This document shows, piece after piece, positions 46,104 to 54,900 of a stretch of DNA of 64,000 bases (its first letter is position 1; every line of letters begins with the position of its first letter). Under the pieces are notes generated by a model. That model saw only the letters and a program-made list of their open reading frames with translations, did not search any database and was not told the DNA's origin. The translations under genes were made by a program, and so were the position numbers. Where the stretch lies: positions 13,580 to 77,579 of the forward strand of contig NZ_BPFX01000034.1 in assembly GCF_019655855.1 (NCBI RefSeq), in the 5' to 3' direction. The stretch comes from Pseudomonas paralcaligenes. GTDB taxonomy: Bacteria > Pseudomonadota > Gammaproteobacteria > Pseudomonadales > Pseudomonadaceae.

Positions 46104-46325
46104 TCACTGGGCCAGCTTGTGCAGTACCTGGCGGTCTTCGCGCATGATCTGCTCCGCCACATCCATCTGCTCGGCCAGGGTCGGATCGAACACGGTGAGC
46201 TTGATGCCGTCCGGCGTCTCCAGCACATACAGCTCGTCGCCTTTCTCCAGGCGCAGGCGGGCGAGGATTTCCTTGGGCAGGATGACGCCGGCGGAATTGC
46301 CGATGGCGCTGATCTTGAGTTTCAT
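46104..46325 (-). CDS. AbrB/MazE-type antitoxin of the Doc toxin
   Basis: 73 aa. The swapped-hairpin DNA-binding half MKLKISAIGNSAGVILPKE is followed by a C-terminal tail (DPTLAEQMDVAEQIMREDR) expected to wrap the toxin. GGAGG precedes ATG 46325. First gene of the pair, as usual for toxin-antitoxin operons. Confidence 0.9.
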   Translation of the reverse strand: MKLKISAIGNSAGVILPKEILARLRLEKGDELYVLETPDGIKLTVFDPTLAEQMDVAEQIMREDRQVLHKLAQ

Positions 46326-46336
46326 GGTGCCTCCGG

Positions 46337-46366
46337 GGTTGGTTATAACGAATGGTATAACCAACC
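46337..46366. promoter_or_regulatory. Palindromic operator-promoter of the Doc toxin-antitoxin operon
   Basis: Perfect 11-bp inverted arms GGTTGGTTATA / TATAACCAACC separated by 8 bases. It lies 12 bases upstream of the antitoxin ATG and contains a TATACC/TATAAC -10-like core, so binding of the antitoxin would block transcription. Confidence 0.85.
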
Positions 46367-46444
46367 TCGGCCGCCCGCAACGCTTCCCCCGCACCGCCGA
46401 TCGGCGTGTCACGCATGACTTCTGTCGTGTGCGGAAAAACATGC

Positions 46445-46515
46445 CGTGGGAGCGGCCTTGGCCGCGAAGCTTTTAGCGTGCCGCCTCGGTTCGCGGCCAA
46501 GGCCGCTACCGCACA
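46445..46515. repeat. REP pair (copy 6)
   Basis: CGTGGGAGCGGCCTTGGCCG at the left and GCGGCCAAGGCCGCTACCGC at the right. It lies just past the narL stop and may end that transcript. Confidence 0.82.
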
Positions 46516-46525
46516 ACCTGGAGCC

Positions 46526-47155
46526 TCAGCGCAGGTTCTCCAAGGCCCACACAGCGGCCTCCACCCGCGAGCGCAGGCCGAGCTTGTGCAGCAGGTTCTT
46601 CACGTGGACCTTCACCGTGCCCTCGGTGATGCCGAGCTTGTTGCCGATCATCTTGTTGCTCAGGCCGGAGGCGATCATCTTCAGCACCTGGCGCTCGCGG
46701 TCGGTGAGGTCCAGCGAGCTGGCGCCCTGCGGCGTGCGCAGGGCCTGGGCCAGCACGGTGGTCAGGGACGGGCTGACCACCAGGGTGCCGTGCAGCACGT
46801 CGCGCAGGCGGGCGATCAGGTGTTCCGGCTCCATGTCCTTGAGCAGGTAGCCGTCGGCGCCGAAGCGCATGGCGTCGCGCACGTCGTTCTCGGCATCGGA
46901 CACGGTGAACAGCAGCACCTTGCCGGCGAAGCCCTGTTCGCGCAGGCGCTTGAGGGTCTCCACGCCGTTGAGCTGGGGCATGTTGTTGTCCAGCAGGACC
47001 AGGTCGGGGGCCAGCCGCGCGACCTGCTCGCAGGCCTCCGCGCCGTTGTTCGCTTCGCCGACCACCACCAGGTCGCCCTCCAGTTCGATCAGTTGGCGGA
47101 TGCCGCGACGCATCATGGGGTGGTCGTCGACCAGCAGCAGGGTGTGGGCGTTCAT
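46526..47155 (-). CDS. narL: Nitrate/nitrite response regulator NarL
   Basis: 209 aa: receiver domain with acidic pocket D10-D11, phosphorylation site D56 (LVLLDNNMP) and conserved K107 (LLKDM); C-terminal GerE/LuxR HTH (about 148-208; LTDRERQVLKMIASGLSNKMIGNKLGI). Phosphorylated by NarX. Its ATG overlaps the narX stop (ATGA). Targets should include the 7-2-7 sites near narX, narK1 and dnr. Confidence 0.95.
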   Translation of the reverse strand: MNAHTLLLVDDHPMMRRGIRQLIELEGDLVVVGEANNGAEACEQVARLAPDLVLLDNNMPQLNGVETLKRLREQGFAGKVLLFTVSDAENDVRDAMRFGADGYLLKDMEPEHLIARLRDVLHGTLVVSPSLTTVLAQALRTPQGASSLDLTDRERQVLKMIASGLSNKMIGNKLGITEGTVKVHVKNLLHKLGLRSRVEAAVWALENLR

Positions 47156-48954
47156 AGCGAGGCCTCGTGGCTCGGTTGACGCAGGAAGCCGGGGCAGAAG
47201 CGCAGTTCCACGCGCGTGCCCCGCTGCTTGCGACGGGTGATGGAGAGCTTGCCGCCCAGGCTGCGGGCGCGCTCGTGCATGATGTTCAGGCCGTGGTGCA
47301 GGCGGGTGTCGAAGCCCGGGGTGATGCCGACGCCGTCGTCCTCGACGAGCAGCTCGACTTCCTCGCCGGATTGCCGCAGCTGCACCCAGGCCTGTTCCGC
47401 CTGGGCGTGGCGGGCGCAGTTGGAGAGCGCCTCGCGGGCGATCTGCAGCAGGTGTATCTGTTCCGTGGCCGACAGGCTGAAGGCCAGCGGCGAGCTTTCC
47501 AGCAGCACCCGCATGCCGCCGCGCTCGGCGAATTCGCGGGCGGTGTCGTCCAGCGCCTGCTCGATGCCGCCGTCCTGGATCTGCAGGCGGAAGGTGGTGA
47601 GCAGCTCGCGCAGCTGGCGGTAGGCGTTGTTCAGGCCGTCGCGCAGCTCGTCGCTGACCTCCAGCAGGCGTTCGCCTTCTTCGCCGCGGCGGATCAGCGT
47701 CTGCAGGCGGCTCACCTGCAGCTTCATGTAGGACAGGGCCTGGGCCAGGGAGTCGTGCAGTTCGCGGGCGATGGTGGTGCGCTCGTCGAGCAGCAGGAGG
47801 CGGTCGTCCTGCTCGCGCTGGCGCTCCAGCGACAGCGAGGTGCCGATCAGGTGCGCCAGCGCCTGGATCAGCTCGCGCTCCCAGGGATGCGGCGTATGGC
47901 GGTCGATGTAGTGGGCGCGCAGCTCGCCGAGGTTGTTGCCCTGGGAGCTGATCGGGTAGAGCAGGCTGTCGCTGCCCCCGTGCCGCTCGCAGCTGGCGCA
48001 TTCGTTGCGCGAGCAGATGTCGCGCGAGGCGCTGCCATGCAGCGCGATCAGGTGCTCGACCGGCTCGCGCATGTCGCCCTTCAGGCACAGGCTCAGGCGC
48101 AGGCCGGGCAGGCGCTGCTGGAAGCTGTCGATCAGCGCGTCGAGCTGGCCGGCGCTCGCCGGGCTGCTGGCGATGCTGCGACTGCTTTGGTACAGCAGCT
48201 CCAGCGCGGCATTGCTCTTCGCCAGCTGCTGGGTCTTCTCGGCCACCCGCGAGGCCAGGGTCAGGTGGGATTCCTCGATGGCATCCGCCATGGCGTTGAA
48301 GCTGTCGGCCATCTGCCCCAGTTCGTCGCTGGACCTGTGCTCGATCCGCGCATTGAGGTCGCCGGCGCGGAAGCGCTCGGTGGCGCCCACCAGTTCCTGC
48401 AGGGGGGTGATCACGCTGCTCTGCAGCTCGAACATGCCCACCAGCAGGATGATCACGGTCATCAGCAGCGCCGCGCCCTGGATGCTCTGCTGCCAGCCCT
48501 GGCGCTTCTCGCTCTGCTTCTGCAGCAACAGCACGAAGTGTTCGAGCTGGCCGACGAAGATTTCCGACTGCTGCTGGAACGTGACCCTGTCACCACGCTC
48601 CAGGGCTGGCCGCAGCTGCCCCTGCCACCGGTCGCGGATGTTGGCGAAGGCCTGGGCCACCGGGCTCTGCCGGTCGCCGTCGACCATGTGCTTGAGTGCG
48701 CTGCTGTCCAGGCGCCGCTGCATGTCGTCGCGCAGATGGCCTATCGCCTGCGGCGACGCGTTCGCCTCCAGCTGCCAGTTGAGGCGGTAGACGGCCATGC
48801 GCAGGGAACCGGCGGTGTTGATGGCCGCGGCGTCGTCTTCGCTGACCCAGGCGATCAGCACGGCGCTGAACGCGCTGAAGAAGGTGAGGGTGGCGATGAG
48901 GATGACGGCCAGACCGGCGCGAGCGGGCAGGGAGCCTTTCAACCAGTCCAGCAT
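47152..48954 (-). CDS. narX: Nitrate/nitrite sensor histidine kinase NarX
   Basis: 600 aa: TM1 (about 15-38), a periplasmic nitrate-binding P-box right after it (AAAINTAGSLRMAVYRL), TM2 (about 160-180), HAMP, a central Cys cluster (CSRNECASCERHGG), and HisKA_3 with phospho-His in ARELHDSLAQALSYMK. The ATPase domain has VEDDGVGI and GLNIMHERARSLGG. ATG 48954 has GGAGG eight bases upstream; an in-frame TTG at 48969 is unlikely. Cotranscribed with narL. Confidence 0.94.
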   Translation of the reverse strand: MLDWLKGSLPARAGLAVILIATLTFFSAFSAVLIAWVSEDDAAAINTAGSLRMAVYRLNWQLEANASPQAIGHLRDDMQRRLDSSALKHMVDGDRQSPVAQAFANIRDRWQGQLRPALERGDRVTFQQQSEIFVGQLEHFVLLLQKQSEKRQGWQQSIQGAALLMTVIILLVGMFELQSSVITPLQELVGATERFRAGDLNARIEHRSSDELGQMADSFNAMADAIEESHLTLASRVAEKTQQLAKSNAALELLYQSSRSIASSPASAGQLDALIDSFQQRLPGLRLSLCLKGDMREPVEHLIALHGSASRDICSRNECASCERHGGSDSLLYPISSQGNNLGELRAHYIDRHTPHPWERELIQALAHLIGTSLSLERQREQDDRLLLLDERTTIARELHDSLAQALSYMKLQVSRLQTLIRRGEEGERLLEVSDELRDGLNNAYRQLRELLTTFRLQIQDGGIEQALDDTAREFAERGGMRVLLESSPLAFSLSATEQIHLLQIAREALSNCARHAQAEQAWVQLRQSGEEVELLVEDDGVGITPGFDTRLHHGLNIMHERARSLGGKLSITRRKQRGTRVELRFCPGFLRQPSHEASL

Positions 48955-48960
48955 GGCGGC

Positions 48961-48976
48961 TACCTCCAAAGAGTTC
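48961..48976. promoter_or_regulatory. NarL-like 7-2-7 site overlapping the narX ribosome site
   Basis: TACCTCC-AA-AGAGTTC. The left heptamer also provides the GGAGG ribosome site of narX on the minus strand, so the match could be a by-product of translation signals. Confidence 0.35.
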
Positions 48977-49060
48977 CGGCGCCCGTGCAGGCCCGGCGGG
49001 TGAGCTTGCTTGTTGTTATAAGTCGATGATCTACAAGGGATATTTTTCGTATTTCCAGCC

Positions 49061-49076
49061 TATCCCTTTGGAGGTA
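49061..49076. promoter_or_regulatory. NarL-type 7-2-7 site upstream of narK1
   Basis: TATCCCT-TT-GGAGGTA: both inverted heptamers match TACYYMT at six of seven positions. It is centred 53 bases upstream of the DNR/ANR box, fitting joint NarL and ANR/DNR control of narK1K2GHJI. Confidence 0.65.
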
Positions 49077-49114
49077 TCCGGCCCCATGGTAGGAGTTGGA
49101 GCGGCCTGGCTTCC

Positions 49115-49128
49115 TTGATTTGGATCAA
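49115..49128. promoter_or_regulatory. Perfect DNR/ANR box of narK1
   Basis: TTGAT-TTGG-ATCAA, ten of ten. A -10-like CATAGCC around 49148-49154 gives a start point 39-41 bases from the box centre (class II). Confidence 0.9.
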
Positions 49129-49187
49129 GGGCGGGAGGGGGCCGGTGCATAGCCTGCGAGCCATGAGAGTCGCTTGGGAGAGCGGTC

Positions 49188-50450
49188 ATGGCGAGTCGGA
49201 AAGTGCAACAGGGGCTGGTGCTGGGGATGAGCACCGCTGCGTTCACCATCTGCTTCATGGTGTGGATGATGTTCGCGGTGCTCGGCGTGCCCATCAAGGA
49301 GCTGCTGCAGCTCAACGAGACCCAGTTCGGCCTGCTGGCGTCCACCCCGGTGCTGACCGGGTCGCTGATCCGCCTGCCGCTGGGCATGCTCACCGACCGC
49401 TTCGGCGGGCGCATCGTGTTCTTCGTGCTGATGCTGGTCTGCGTGCTGCCGATCTACCTGATCGGCGAGGCCACCGAGTATTGGCAGTTCCTGGTGCTGG
49501 GGCTGTTCGTCGGCCTGGCCGGCGGCTCCTTCTCGGTGGGCATCGCCTACGTCGCCAAGTGGTTCGAGAAGTCCAGCCAGGGCCTGGCCATGGGCATCTT
49601 CGGCGCGGGCAACGCGGGTTCGGCGCTGACCAAGTTCCTCGCCCCGGCGATCATCGCCGCGGCCAGCTGGCAGATGGTGCCGAAGATCTACTCGGCGATC
49701 ATGTTCGTCACCGCGCTGCTGTTCTGGTTCTTCAGCTACGACGACAAGAGCCACCGCACGCCCAGCAGCGTGTCCTTCGGCGAGCAGCTCAAGACCCTCC
49801 GTGATCCGCGGGTGTGGCGCTACTGCCAGTACTACTCGATCGTCTTCGGCGGCTACGTGGCGCTGGCCCTGTGGATGACCAAGTACTACGTGCAGGAGTA
49901 CGGCTTCAGCCTGCAGAGCGCGGCGCTGCTGGCCGCCTGCTTCTCCCTGCCGGGCGGCGTGCTGCGCGCCATCGGCGGCTGGATGAGCGACCGCTGGGGC
50001 GCGCACGGCGTGACCTGGTGGGTGATGTGGGTGAGCTGGATCTGCCTGTTCGTCCTGTCCTACCCGCAGACCGACTTCACCGTGCATACCGTCGATGGCC
50101 CGCGCACGTTCCATGTCGGCCTCAACGTCTGGGTGTTCACCGCGCTGATGTTCGTCATGGGCATCGCCTGGGCCTTCGGCAAGGCCTCGGTGTTCAAGTA
50201 CATCTCCGACGAGTTTCCCGATCGCATGGGGGCCGTGTCCGGCATCGTCGGGCTGGCCGGCGGCCTGGGCGGCTTCGTCCTGCCGATCATGTTCGGCGCC
50301 CTGGTGGACCTCACCGGCGTGCGCAGCTCCTGCTTCATGCTGATGTACGGCGTGGTCTGGGTCTCCCTGATCTGGATGTACCTCAGCGAAGTCCGCAAAA
50401 CCCCGGTCATGGGGTCGGGTTCCACCGGCCCCATGAATTCCGCTTCCTGA
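49188..50450 (+). CDS. narK1: Nitrate/nitrite transporter NarK1
   Basis: 420 aa, 12 TM, major facilitator superfamily. Nitrate signatures GLAGGSFSVGIAYVAKW and GLAGGLGGFVLPI (Gly-rich motifs in TM5 and TM11) and the TM2 motif RLPLGMLTDRFGGR. NarK1-type proteins are proposed nitrate/proton symporters. GGAGAG precedes ATG 49188. First gene of narK1K2GHJI, as in P. aeruginosa. The predicted substrate direction is from family knowledge, not from the sequence. Confidence 0.94.
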   Translation: MASRKVQQGLVLGMSTAAFTICFMVWMMFAVLGVPIKELLQLNETQFGLLASTPVLTGSLIRLPLGMLTDRFGGRIVFFVLMLVCVLPIYLIGEATEYWQFLVLGLFVGLAGGSFSVGIAYVAKWFEKSSQGLAMGIFGAGNAGSALTKFLAPAIIAAASWQMVPKIYSAIMFVTALLFWFFSYDDKSHRTPSSVSFGEQLKTLRDPRVWRYCQYYSIVFGGYVALALWMTKYYVQEYGFSLQSAALLAACFSLPGGVLRAIGGWMSDRWGAHGVTWWVMWVSWICLFVLSYPQTDFTVHTVDGPRTFHVGLNVWVFTALMFVMGIAWAFGKASVFKYISDEFPDRMGAVSGIVGLAGGLGGFVLPIMFGALVDLTGVRSSCFMLMYGVVWVSLIWMYLSEVRKTPVMGSGSTGPMNSAS

Positions 50451-50468
50451 CGCTTGAGGAGACCGAGC

Positions 50469-51884
50469 ATGTCCGCAACCAAGAATCCGGCCATGGGGCA
50501 GCCGCCCCGGCAGGGGCCGGTGATCGACGATTGGCGCCCCGAGGACCCGCACTTCTGGGGTTCCACCGGCAAGGCCATCGCCACCCGCAACCTGTGGATC
50601 TCGATTCCCGCGCTGTTCCTGGCGTTCGCCGTGTGGATGGTGTGGAGCACGGTGATCGTGCGCCTGAACGCCATCGGCTTCGCCTTCAGCACCGACCAGC
50701 TGTTCTGGCTGGCGGCGCTGCCGGGGCTGTCCGGGGCGACGTTCCGCATCTTCTACTCGTTCATGGTGCCGGTGTTCGGCGGGCGGCGCTGGACGGCCCT
50801 GAGCACGGCGTCGCTGCTGGTCCCGTCGCTGTGGATGGGCTTCGCGGTGCAGGACCCGGGCACCTCGTACAGCGTGTTCGTGATCATCGCCCTGCTGTGC
50901 GGCTTCGGCGGCGGCAACTTCGCCTCGTCGATGTCCAACATCAGCTTCTTCTACCCCAAGGCCCAGCAGGGCACCGCGCTGGGCCTGAACGCCGGGCTGG
51001 GCAACCTGGGCGTCTCGGCCATGCAGTTCCTGGTGCCGCTGGTGATCGGCTTCGGCCTGTTCGGCGCGGTGGGCGGCAAGCCCCAGGAACTGGCCGACGG
51101 CAGCCAGCTGTGGCTGCAGAACGCCGGCCTGATCTGGGTGCCGCTGATCGCGGCGGTGACCGTGGCGGCCTGGTTCGGCATGAACGACCTGGCCAGCGCC
51201 AAGGCCTCCTTCGCCGAGCAGGCGGTGATCTTCAAGCGCAAGCACAACTGGCTGATGTGCTGGCTGTACCTGGCCACCTTCGGCTCCTTCATCGGCTTCG
51301 CCGCGGCCTTCCCACTGCTGATCAAGACCTCGTTCCCGGAAGTCACCGCGCTCAAGTTCGCCTTTCTCGGCCCGCTGGTCGGCGCCCTGGTGCGCCCGCT
51401 GGGCGGTTGGGTGGCGGACAAGCTGGGCGGCGCGCGGGTGACCCTGTGGAACTTCGTGGTGATGATCGCCGCGGTCTTCGGCGTCATCGCCTTCCTGCCG
51501 CAGAACGGGCAGGGCGGCAATTTCTACGGCTTCCTCGCCATGTTCATGCTGCTGTTCGTCACCACCGGCATCGGCAACGGCTCCACCTTCCGCATGATCC
51601 CGGTGATCTTCCGCACCCTGCATGAGCGCCTCAGCGCCGGCAAGGGGGCCGCGGTCAAGGAGCAGTCGCTGCGCGAGGCCGGCAAGGAGTCGGCCGCGGT
51701 GCTCGGTTTCAGCTCCGCGATCGGTGCCTTCGGCGCGTTCTTCATTCCCAAGTCCTTCGGCAGCTCCATCGCCCTCACCGGCGGGCCGGAGATCGCCCTG
51801 TACGTCTTCGTCGGCTACTACGCCAGCTGCATCCTGGCCACCTGGTGGTGGTACTCGCGCAAGGGTGTCGAAACGCCCTGCTAG
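50469..51884 (+). CDS. narK2: Nitrate/nitrite antiporter NarK2
   Basis: 471 aa, 12 TM MFS protein with an extended hydrophilic N-terminus (WRPEDPHFWGSTGKAIATRN) typical of NarK2-type carriers. Nitrate signatures: CGFGGGNFASSMSNISFFYPK and ATFRIFYSFMVPVFGGRRW. In P. aeruginosa this is the main nitrate/nitrite antiporter needed for denitrification. ATG 50469 with GAGGAG upstream; 18 bases after the narK1 stop. Confidence 0.94.
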   Translation: MSATKNPAMGQPPRQGPVIDDWRPEDPHFWGSTGKAIATRNLWISIPALFLAFAVWMVWSTVIVRLNAIGFAFSTDQLFWLAALPGLSGATFRIFYSFMVPVFGGRRWTALSTASLLVPSLWMGFAVQDPGTSYSVFVIIALLCGFGGGNFASSMSNISFFYPKAQQGTALGLNAGLGNLGVSAMQFLVPLVIGFGLFGAVGGKPQELADGSQLWLQNAGLIWVPLIAAVTVAAWFGMNDLASAKASFAEQAVIFKRKHNWLMCWLYLATFGSFIGFAAAFPLLIKTSFPEVTALKFAFLGPLVGALVRPLGGWVADKLGGARVTLWNFVVMIAAVFGVIAFLPQNGQGGNFYGFLAMFMLLFVTTGIGNGSTFRMIPVIFRTLHERLSAGKGAAVKEQSLREAGKESAAVLGFSSAIGAFGAFFIPKSFGSSIALTGGPEIALYVFVGYYASCILATWWWYSRKGVETPC

Positions 51885-51907
51885 ACAGCCATCGCCCAAG
51901 AAATGAC

Positions 51908-51932
51908 GAGCGCGGGGTAACCGCCCGCGCTC
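51908..51932 (+). other. Intercistronic hairpin between narK2 and narG
   Basis: Perfect 9-bp stem GAGCGCGGG / CCCGCGCTC with a 7-base loop, 20 bases before the narG ATG and just ahead of its GAGAGGAAAG ribosome site. No T tract, so RNA processing or stability is likelier than termination. Confidence 0.6.
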
Positions 51933-51951
51933 AGCCTGAGAGGAAAGAAAA

Positions 51952-54900
51952 ATGAGCCACATACTCGACCAGCTGCGCTTCTTCAATCGCAAGCAAGGAG
52001 AGTTCGCCGACGGTCATGGCGAGACCCGCAAGGAGTCGCGCGACTGGGAGAACGTCTACCGTGCCCGCTGGCAGTACGACAAGATCGTGCGCTCCACCCA
52101 CGGGGTGAACTGCACCGGGTCGTGCTCCTGGAAGATCTACGTGAAGAACGGCCTGATCACCTGGGAAACCCAGCAGACCGACTACCCGCGCACCCGCAAC
52201 GACCTGCCCAACCACGAGCCGCGAGGCTGCCCGCGCGGCGCCAGCTACAGCTGGTACATCTACAGCGCCAACCGCCTGAAATACCCCAAGGTGCGCAAGC
52301 CGCTGCTGAAACTCTGGCGCGATGCGCGGCGGACCCTGGCACCGGTCGAGGCCTGGGCCAGCATCGTCGAGGACCCGGCCAAGGCGCAGAGCTACAAGAG
52401 CAAGCGCGGCATGGGCGGCTTCATCCGTTCCAGCTGGCGCGAGGTCAACGAGATCATCGCCGCGGCCAACGTCTACACGGTCAAGCAGTACGGGCCCGAC
52501 CGGGTGGTCGGCTTCTCGCCGATCCCGGCCATGTCGATGGTCAGCTACGCCGCCGGCAGCCGCTACCTGTCGCTGATCGGCGGGGTGTGCCTGAGCTTCT
52601 ACGACTGGTACTGCGACCTGCCTCCCGCGTCACCCCAAGTGTGGGGCGAGCAGACCGACGTGCCGGAATCGGCCGACTGGTACAACTCCAACTACATCAT
52701 CGCCTGGGGTTCCAACGTCCCGCAGACCCGCACCCCCGACGCCCACTTCTTCACCGAGGTGCGCTACAAGGGCACCAAGACCGTGGCCATCACCCCGGAC
52801 TACGCCGAGGTGGCCAAGCTCACCGACCTCTGGCTCAACCCCAAGCAGGGCACCGACGCGGCGCTGGCGCAGGCCTTCGCCCACGTCATCTTCAAGGAAT
52901 TCCACCTGGAGAACCCCAGCGCCTACTTCACCGACTACGCCAAGCGCTACACCGACCTGCCGATGCTGGTGCTGCTCGACGAGAAGGACGGCAGCTACCG
53001 CGCCGACCGCTTCCTTCGGGCCTCCGACCTGGATGGCGAACTCGGCCAGGACAACAACCCCGAGTGGAAGACCATCGCCGTCGACGCGGGGGGCGAACTG
53101 GTCTCGCCCCTGGGCTCGATCGGCTACCGCTGGGGCGAGAAGGGCAAGTGGAACATCGAGGCCCGCGAGGGCGGCGAGGGACGCGCGGTCGACCTCAAGC
53201 TGAGCCAGCTGGACAGCGGCGAAGTCGCCGAGGTGGCCTTCCCGTACTTCGGCGGCCAGGCCCACGAACACTTCGCCCATGCGCCGGGCGAGGAAATCCA
53301 GCTGCGCCGCGTGCCGGTACGCACCCTGGTGCTGGCCGACGGCAGCCAGGCCAGGGTCGCCAGCGTATTCGACCTGATGGCCGCCAACCTCGGCATCGAC
53401 CGTGGCCTCGGCGGCGCCAACGTCGCCAACCACTATGACGACGACCGCGTGCCGGGCACGCCGGCCTGGCAGGAGAGGATCACCGGCGTCAGCCGCGAGA
53501 AGGCCATCCAGATCGCCCGCGAGTTCGCCGACAACGCCGACAAGACCAAGGGGCGCAGCATGATCATCGTCGGCGCGGCGATGAACCACTGGTACCACAT
53601 GGACATGAACTACCGCGGCCTGATCAACATGCTGATGTTGTGCGGCTGCGTGGGCCAGACCGGTGGCGGCTGGGCGCACTACGTCGGCCAGGAGAAGCTG
53701 CGTCCGCAGTGCGGCTGGCTGCCGCTGGCCTTCGGCCTCGACTGGCATCGCCCGTCGCGGCAGATGAACGGCACCAGCTTCTTCTACAACCACAGCTCCC
53801 AGTGGCGCCACGAGAAGATGAGCATCCACGAAGTTCTGTCGCCGCTGGCGGACAAAGCCGCGTACCCCGAGCACATGCTCGACTACAACATCCGCGCCGA
53901 GCGCGCCGGCTGGCTGCCGAGCGCGCCGCAGCTCAACCGCAACCCGCTGCAGATCACCCGCGACGCGGCGGTGGCGGGATTGGAGCCGAAGGACTACGTG
54001 GTCAGGTCGCTGGCCGAAGGCACCCTGCGCTTCGCCTGCGAGCAGCCGGACAACCCGGTCAACTTCCCGCGCAACATGTTCATCTGGCGCTCCAACCTGC
54101 TGGGCAGTTCGGGCAAGGGCCACGAGTACATGCTCAAGTACCTGCTCGGCACCCGCAACGGCGTGATGAACCCCGACCTGGGCCAGCGCGGCGGCTTCAA
54201 GCCGCAGGAAGCCGAATGGCAGGACGAGGGCGCCATCGGCAAGCTCGACCTGGTCACCACCCTCGACTTCCGCATGTCGTCCACCTGCGTCTACTCCGAC
54301 ATCGTCCTGCCGACCGCCACCTGGTACGAGAAGGACGACATGAACACCTCGGACATGCACCCCTTCATCCACCCGCTGTCGGCGGCCATCGACCCGGCCT
54401 GGGAAGCGCGTTCGGACTGGGAAATCTACAAGGGCATCGCCAAGGCCTTCTCCGAGATGGCCGAGGGGCACCTGGGCGTGGAGAAGGACCTGGTCACCGT
54501 GCCGCTGCTGCACGACACCCCCGGCGAGCTGGCCCAGCCGTTCGGCGGCAGCGACTGGAAGACGGCGGGGCAGGCGCCCCAGCCGGGCCTCAACTGCCCG
54601 AACATCACGGTGGTCGAGCGCGACTACCCGAACACCTACAAGAAATTCACCTCGCTCGGCCCGCTGCTGGACACGCTGGGCAACGGCGGCAAGGGCATCA
54701 ACTGGAACACCAAGCACGAGGTCGAGTTCCTCGGCGAACTGAACTACACCGTGCGCGAGGAGGGCGTCAGCCAGGGCCGGCCGAAGATCGAGTCGGCCAT
54801 CGACGCCGCCGAGGTCATCCTCAGCCTAGCGCCGGAAACCAACGGCCATGTCGCCGTGAAGGCCTGGGCGGCGCTGTCGGAATTCACCGGCCGCGACCAC

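Noticed and set aside
49125..51992. 955-codon open frame on the minus strand opposite narK1-narK2
   Set aside because: It runs antisense to two clear transporters with TM helices and ribosome sites; its composition (Gln/His/Arg/Gly-rich) is that of a GC-rich shadow frame.
52630..54717. 695-codon minus-strand frame inside narG
   Set aside because: Antisense to intact narG; amino-acid make-up typical of a shadow frame.
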